From positions 104,616,821 to 104,680,820 of the forward strand of contig JBCFYV010009882.1 of the NCBI GenBank assembly GCA_039000515.1: a stretch of DNA of 64,000 nucleotides, given 5' to 3'. A program made the translations under genes and the position numbers. How positions within the stretch are numbered: the first letter of the stretch is position 1; the number at the start of each line of letters is the position of its first letter. Shown one piece after another: positions 58,137 through 64,000 of the stretch. The notes below the pieces were generated by a model, which saw only the letters and a list, made by a program, of their open reading frames with translations, was not told the DNA's origin and searched no databases. This DNA comes from Timema cristinae (lineage: Eukaryota > Arthropoda > Insecta > Phasmatodea > Timematidae).

Positions 58137-58338
58137 GGGCCAGTTTCATAGTCAAATTTAGTACGCCGCAAGTGCGGCGCTACACTAAGTACATGACGAC
58201 ACCTACCTAAACCAGAATGGAATGGGCCGTTCTCGCATAGGAAACTGGCCCATTCCATTCGAGTTTAGGTAGGTGTCGTAATGTACTTAGTATAGCGCCG
58301 CACTTGAGGCGTACTAAATTTGACCATGAAACTGGCCC
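58137..58338. mobile_element. Fold-back MITE with GGGCCAGTTTC termini
   Basis: Arms of about 94 bp (58137-58230 and about 58246-58338) are inverted with few mismatches, starting GGGCCAGTTTCATAGTCAAA. Each arm holds a further GC-rich near-palindrome (GCCGCAAGTGCGGC on the left). TTT lies on both sides and may be a 3-bp TSD, which would fit PIF/Harbinger. That class is inference. Confidence 0.88.
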
Positions 58339-59379
58339 TTTATCATACCACTGCACATGAGTGACCTACCGCACTAAGCAATGACTGCACTGCCCACATG
58401 ACCTACCTCACACGCTGCTGATGGTAAATGGACTGCTCCAAATGTACATTTGTTTGTTACGTTTGTGAGCCAGTGCTCGAACAACAGCTGACAACTAAAA
58501 GACGAGATTTTTATCCGATCATTCAATTTTAGTTGAATTAAAGCTATACCTTTTCTCGATGTTAATGTCAGTTGAATTAATACAACCTATTGATATTAAT
58601 TAACCCGTCCTTCACATGTCAGGATTACCTTAAACTCTTGACAAAAATTTGACACACTAATTAGATTTTATAGAGATCGTTAAAATTACAGTTCCCTGTT
58701 TAAAGAGCGTTTTCTCGATCACTTAACACTTACTTCCACACAAATACGGGTACAATTCTTTTAAATTCTACCTTCCTAAGCCCTTACCCATTAATGTAAA
58801 TATGCGGATGGATTGACAAATAATAGGACTTGATTTCTTTAAAATGCTCAACTAATCAAAATCATTTCCCCGCTTAACTTATATGTCTTTTACCAATGCT
58901 AATAAATATTTTTTTGCTTTGAGAAATGTTTTATAAACGTTTGAAACTAATTTAAACCTCCAAATCAAGGGGTTACCAAACTATATCGATAGACGGAACC
59001 TAATCATTTACAATTTTGCATTACTCCGTCTTGAGTGAAATAGAATGGTTTCATGTTTGTTTTTCAAAATACGAATAAGGCTTAAAACTGGGATTTGAAA
59101 ACGTATGAAAGTAATCAGTGTAGTTTAACTTTATCTCAGTCGCCATGAGTTTGCACACTGAGTTAAATGTCTCAGGTTCGATTCTAAATATGGTCTAAAA
59201 AAGATTATGTGAAATTAAGGTTTCCCCATTTCAAAATGCTGAACTATTTGTAGGACTGCGTTTTGCTTGTGTTATTAAATTAAGTTAGTCTGCAAATCTT
59301 TTTACACCAAGAAAAGTTGGATTAAAAAGCGAATGTAGATTAACTGTACGGTATAGGTAGTCGAAATTTGACTAATTTT
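58339..59379. other. Unassigned spacer with a SINE-body fragment
   Basis: 58728-58805 (CTTCCACACAAATACGGG ... CTACCTTCCTAAGCCC) is a headless, tailless SINE-D body fragment. A weak tRNA-like stretch (CAGGTTCGATTC) is near 59174. Confidence 0.45.
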
Positions 59380-59457
59380 GAAAGTAGCTATGACGCTGAT
59401 AACTCTGTATCGTGATAGTGTAAACTGTATTGGCTGACCTTGAATTATCACTCTTGG

Positions 59458-60337
59458 GAACCAGCCCCGTGGTGTAGTGGTCAGTTCACCTGGCTACGAG
59501 CTGGGTTCGATTTCCAGCTGGTAACGTGGGTATTTTTTTTTACCGAAAGGAGAACTGCGCCAACAGTCACCTGGGTTTGGTTGGTTAGGTATAATTAGGT
59601 TTAAGTGTCTCCACTTGTTCCCCACCCTCATACTCACTATCACCATAATACTATCACCATCATACTATATCCCTCATTTTCCCTATATCCCTCATACTCC
59701 CTATCACCCTCATACTCACTATCATCCTCATACTCACTATCACCCTCATACTCACTATCACCCTCATACTCACTATCACCATCATACTCACTATCACCCT
59801 CATACTCACTATCACCCTCATACTCACTATCACCATCATACTCTCTATCACCCTCATACTCACTATCACCCTCATACTCACTATCACCCTCATACTCTCT
59901 ATCACCCTCATACTCACTATCACCCTCATACTCACTATCACCATCATACTCACTATCACCATCATACTCTCTATCACCCTCATACTCACTATCACCCTCA
60001 CACTCACTATCACCCTCATACTCACTATCACCATCATACTCACTATCACCCTCATACTCACTATCACCATCATACTCACTATCCCCCTCATACTCACTAT
60101 CACCATCATACTCACTATCACCCTCATACTCACTATCACTCTCATACTTACTATCACCCTCATACTCACTATCACCATCACCTCATCTCATCAGGACATG
60201 TAAATATCCTCCACAGAAAGGATGTACTATTAGTACATTAGTACGTCCCTGGACAACTGTACATTAGTACTGGATAATATTTTCAATACTGGGCTAAGAG
60301 GGATGTAACCCAGACACGCTATATTATTATTATTATT
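59458..60337 (+). mobile_element. SINE-A copy 3 with internal 18-bp VNTR and TSD
   Basis: The best-preserved SINE-A. A box TGGTGTAGTGG (59470-59480), B box GGTTCGATTT (59514-59523), body GGGTTTGGTTGGTTAGG, about 31 minisatellite units (59625-60181), then the 3' body and a short (TTA)n end. ACTCTTGG flanks it at 59450-59457 and 60338-60345. Confidence 0.9.
59625..60181. repeat. 18-bp minisatellite inside SINE-A copy 3 (about 31 units)
   Basis: Units ACTCACTATCACCCTCAT with CACCATCAT variants. The frames open on both strands are products of the 18-bp period. Confidence 0.95.
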
Positions 60338-60345
60338 ACTCTTGG

Positions 60346-60867
60346 AAGCAGTTATGACGCAGATAATCTTAGATCGTGTGGGATGTGAACCAACATGGTC
60401 GAGTGTTGATCAACTTTGAAAGCAGCGATCACACAATTAGTCATTGATCTTGGTTTTTGGTGTGGCCCCAGAATTCAGAATGTGAATAGTTTCCTCATTA
60501 TAATTTAATTTTGCTTGTTTTTATAATCGATTACATCTACTTTGGTCCATGTTGTAGCGTGACATAGCCAAATTGTTTGGTTACTTTGCTCTAACCTATC
60601 ATCCTTTAGAAGGTTCTTGAAACAAAACAGACCACTCTACTAATTTCTAGAGCATATTAGATTTTGTTCTGTTACGCTAAACTTTTCTTTTGGGCTATAA
60701 AGTAAGATAGTTTCTAAATTATGGGAATAAAATATTTGTTTATTTTTTATTTTATTTATTTTTTATTTGAAGTATTTAACGTGAACTTTATGAATTGATG
60801 GATTTTATATGCACACGATACTTTCTATGAACTAGAGCGAAAGAACCTATCATATTCAACGAAAAGG
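60346..60867. other. Unassigned; flanking motif repeated around SINE-A copy 3
   Basis: GAAAGTAGCTATGACGCTGA (59380) resembles GGAAGCAGTTATGACGCAGA (60343), and a third weaker copy begins near 60422 (GAAAGCAGCGATCAC). Spacing is about 80 bp once the SINE is removed. Confidence 0.5.
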
Positions 60868-61062
60868 TATTTTCACACAACTCCCAGGGTTATTTTACAC
60901 ACCACAATCGACATAGGACCGACGGCTATATTTCTTCTCCGAAGAAAGTTGTGTGACAAATTTTTATTGTTCAAGTAAAATCCGTTGACTCCGGCTGGGT
61001 TTGAACATACGAATATCAGATACTGAGATGTGCTCTCTACCCCAAGACCACCGACGTCAACA
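60868..61062 (-). mobile_element. tRNA-derived SINE of a different family (SINE-E)
   Basis: On the minus strand a 70-nt tRNA-like head: GACGTCGGTGGTCTTGGGGT then AGAGAGCAC, ending with a B box GTTCAAACC and CAGCCGGAGTC. A body of about 100 bp follows. It lacks the tail found in SINE-B/C/D. The 84-codon minus-strand frame here is incidental. Confidence 0.6.
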
Positions 61063-61440
61063 TTAGTTTGTTTCGTTCTCAAACATAATAATGAAATCAT
61101 GAAATGGAGAAGATAGTAATTTATCACAACACAGACAAGAGTTACGTTTAGAATGCTCTACAATATTATTTCCTGGTGTATTATAATAGTTTCTGGCACC
61201 CACTGCAAAGCTGTCAGAATGTGCACGTATTGGATGGCACAGGTTTTCATGGACTGCTTGCTGAAAACGCACAGGCCCAATATGTGTACCTGCTGTGGAT
61301 TATATCAGAAGTGGACAAGGTATACCATGCATAAAAATGTACCAACGTTTGCAGTCTCTGAGCTTACAATACAAGTTGACCATGTGGACCAGTTATTCTG
61401 TTGTTTTTTCCCCTGTATGCTTTTGATCTATGTCTTCATG
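61063..61440. other. Unassigned spacer
   Basis: A 121-codon plus-strand frame at 61153-61518 runs into the following array and is unrecognised. Confidence 0.35.
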
Positions 61441-61681
61441 TGCTTTTTATCCATATATTTTTGCTCTTTTGATCCATGTCTTCGTGCGCTTTTTATCCAT
61501 GTCTTCGTACTCTTTTGATCCGTGTCTTCGTCCGCTTTTTATCCATATCTTTTTGCTCTTTTGATCCATATCTTCGTGGTCTTTTGATCCATGTCTTCGT
61601 GCTCTTTTGATCCATGTCCTCATCCGCTTTTTATCCATATCTTCGTTCTCTTTTTATCCATGTCTTCGTGCTCTTTTGATT
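61441..61681 (-). repeat. 23-bp minisatellite (about 10 units), inverted relative to 55.1 kb
   Basis: Units read CTCTTTTGATCCATGTCTTC GTG, alternating with CGCTTTTTATCC variants. The complement, CACGAAGACATGGATCAAAA, matches the 55.07-55.25 kb unit with one or two differences. Confidence 0.95.
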
Positions 61682-62103
61682 AGGTTTCTCCGTGTTGTAC
61701 ACTTTCAATGTTCTCCGTTCATAAATATAGAGAGTTCTAAATATGTACTAGAACCGTTGTTTCATAATGACCTTTCAATGATTTTGGGTTGTAAATTAAT
61801 TAGGATAAACTTATAATTTTGGCTCAGTTGGTATGTTCACATTGTTGATGTAGGGCAACTGTTTATGAAGGTTGTGCTCGATGTGAATTCTGTATAACGC
61901 ATGGTGAAATTCATTGTAGAATATTCATAAATGCTAACGTTCCTTGGTTGTTATTTTGCATTCGATTTAGGAATTCATCTGAGTCGTGTGATACATTTTG
62001 CTAAATATGATCGTCCATATAAGGTATCAAATATTTGAATCACATTATACAGAAGTTGTAATGACTTTTTTATAAAAAAAATATATCAAATTGAACAATC
62101 TGA
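61682..62103. other. Unassigned spacer
   Basis: No feature recognised. Confidence 0.35.
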
Positions 62104-62348
62104 TAGCACCACGTTTTACTACCCGTTGGGCTATACGCTTATGTACTAATTACACTAATGTGTTAGGGATTAGGAAGGTTATAGTTAGATGAAGTGTACC
62201 CACATTTGTAATAATGAAGAGTGGATAATCATTTTATTAAAACCATCCTCAGTACATCTAACTTAGATTCGAGCCTCGCTTTACCCTTCATCGACAGTCT
62301 GATCTACTGCGAGAATAGCGACTTAGACCATGCGGCCATCGAAGCTGG
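62104..62348 (-). mobile_element. SINE-D copy
   Basis: On the minus strand: head GATGGCCGCATGGTCTAAGT, body and tail (CAACGGGTAGTAAAACGTGG). AATCTGA before and AATCTCA after may be a decayed TSD. Confidence 0.8.
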
Positions 62349-63270
62349 TAATCTCACAATAGCAATATGATTTAAATAGAAATAAGATTAAAATTGTTAT
62401 ATTCACACTTTTATAAAATATAATAAAAGGAAGTGTTTGTCTGTATGTGTTTGTTTGTGCGCGAAGCCCAGCCAAATCTACGGCACACAGAGATCTGAAA
62501 TTCTTGTACATATGTAGAGTAGACCTATATCCGATGTGTGATTGGTGAAATGGGGACCGACTGAATAAGAACATATCACAGATTTATTTTTAACAAGCTC
62601 TGCTTACACTGACAGCGCTTCAAAACACGCTACTGCATTTGGAGTTAAATGATAAAACATGGCCAAATCATTTTTCAAAATTACTCCTTCTTATAGATTT
62701 ACGACAAGTTGTAACTTTTCCACCAAAGCCTAATTTGGACAAATTAGAATCTGACAGCTTATAGCTTGAATCCTCTACTTTCCGATGTATTTCGTTTGGT
62801 GGTTTAACCTCACCTAACAATCGTAGTTATGGTTTCAAAGCTGCAACCTGTCTAAAATATCTCTCGTTCATGCGAGTGACTCACTGTTGCATCCATCTTT
62901 CTCCTACATTGGTCGGGTCGTTAAAAGTTTTACAGGAACACATTCATTCACAAAACTAAGCTCGTTCCATTTTTTTTTATTTTTGTCTGTTGATAAAAAA
63001 TTATAATATTTTGTTCCCGTGATTTATGTTGGTAATTAAATGTTCTCTTGGGTAAAAACGACAGGACCGCTTTCCTATTCTTTTTCTCTCCTGTATTTCT
63101 CCTTCTCATCCGAAGAGCTTTGGCTCAAGCAAGCTACATATAAATTAAATTGCACACTCAACATTCAAAACTTGTCTTATTTGAAGTAGCCATTTCGCCT
63201 CGAGATCAGTATTAGCAGCTTGGCTGATTCGCAAACAAGTGTTGGCCCAAAATTAGTGAGTAAGATGAGT
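62349..63270. other. Unassigned spacer
   Basis: No repeat or gene recognised. It includes phrases such as TCTACGGCACACAGAGATCTG near 62480 that look repeat-derived but have no partner in this window. Confidence 0.35.
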
Positions 63271-63777
63271 CAGAAAGCTCTACTACCCCATCCTGAAAAC
63301 ATCACATGTTCTTCCACTTGTAAACTATCTCCCCATCCTGAAAACATCACATGTTCTTCCACTTGTAAACTATCTCCTCATCCTGAAAACATCACATGTT
63401 CTTCCACTTGTAAAATATCTCCTCATCCTGAAAACATCACATGTTCTTCCACTTGTAAACTATCTCCTCATCCTGAAAACATCACATGTTCTTCCACTTG
63501 TAAACTATCTCCTCATCCTGAAAACATCACATGTTCTTCCACTTGTAAAATATCTCCTCATCCTGAAAACATCACATGTTCTTCCACTTGTAAACTATCT
63601 CCTCATCCTGAAAACATCACATGTTCTTCCACTTGTAAAATATCTCCTCATCCTGAAAACATCACATGTTCTTCCACTTGTAAAATATCTCCTCATCCTG
63701 AAAACATCACATGTTCTTCCACTTGTAAACTATCTCCTCATCCTGAAAACATCACATGTTCTTCCACTTGTAAAATA
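63271..63777. repeat. 45-bp minisatellite (about 11 units)
   Basis: Nearly identical units contain CATCCTGAAAACATCACATG and TTCTTCCACTTGTAAA, alternating CTATCT/ATATCT. The plus strand is open for 188 codons (63220-63786) with a 15-residue repeat (HPENITCSSTCK). The identity between units is at DNA level, including silent sites, so I read this as a recent tandem expansion, not a protein. Confidence 0.95.
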
Positions 63778-64000
63778 TATGTCTAATCCCTTAGTATTTT
63801 TGGTCTCCTCTCGCTGGCTTCTTTCTCTCTCCCACACATGCAAACACTAAGCTACCATCTTGGATCCTACTCGCAAACCTGCCCAAAGAAATAACAAGTT
63901 TTCTTGACTATTCTCTATTCGGTTTCAATAAAATACATTACTATTTGAAGATCAAATAGGCCGGGGACTATTTTTGTTCATTGCTTAGTTTATATTTTCA
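63778..64000. other. Unassigned sequence at the window end
   Basis: No feature recognised. Confidence 0.3.

Noticed and set aside
60978..61062. Functional tRNA gene on the minus strand
   Set aside because: The head is tRNA-like, but I could not pair a complete acceptor stem, and it is followed by a SINE-like body.
63220..63786. 188-codon frame that could be a cysteine-rich repeat protein
   Set aside because: The units are identical at DNA level including silent positions, and there is no signal peptide, promoter or splice evidence.

Overview
This window is A+T-rich, repeat-dominated non-coding DNA from a eukaryote. I find no intact host gene, no rRNA gene, no functional tRNA gene and no prokaryotic operon structure. 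The mix of several tRNA-headed SINE families, abundant short minisatellites, (TAA)n/(AC)n microsatellites, hAT and mariner/pogo-type DNA transposon remains and a relic LINE fragment suggests an invertebrate metazoan. A decapod crustacean or other arthropod is my best guess, but nothing in the window proves the taxon.

About 18 kb (roughly 29%) is tandem repeat, in more than twenty arrays with units of 18, 20, 23, 25, 27/20, 29-30, 36, 37, 39, 42, 45, 46, 49, 50, 53, 54, 54/56, 56 and 72 bp. The largest are a 39-bp array (2.04-3.94 kb), a 49-bp array (8.27-10.35 kb), a 54/56-bp array (11.16-13.90 kb), a 37-bp array (24.4-26.5 kb), a 54-bp array (26.9-28.3 kb) and a 101-bp higher-order array (52.8-53.7 kb). 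Nearly all long reading frames in the window are open only because they run through these arrays.

The second layer is SINEs. I separate four main families by their tRNA-like heads. SINE-A (3 copies) carries an internal 18-bp VNTR of about 48, 14 and 31 units. SINE-B, SINE-C and SINE-D have different heads but the same 3' tail, which contains ACCCGAACGGGT and GTAAGACGCGGTGCTA and ends in a TAA-type microsatellite. Many copies have perfect 10-14 bp target-site duplications (TSDs) and some are 5'-truncated, as expected for LINE-driven retroposition.

The third layer is DNA transposons: a 3.4-kb decayed hAT element with TIRs, 8-bp TSD and a broken CGGBP1-like transposase (14.46-17.90 kb); an 843-bp non-autonomous hAT that carries a 20-bp minisatellite and sits inside a SINE-D (37.37-38.21 kb); a pogo/Tigger-like MITE (41.5 kb); an AT-loop palindrome (43.2 kb); and fold-back elements at 56.26-56.64, 57.38-57.48 and 58.14-58.34 kb.

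The most interesting points are the VNTR-bearing SINE-A, the tail shared by unrelated SINE heads, the nested insertions at 37.36-38.69 kb, and single units or inverted twin arrays of the same minisatellite at distant sites, which suggest that minisatellites here spread on mobile elements.
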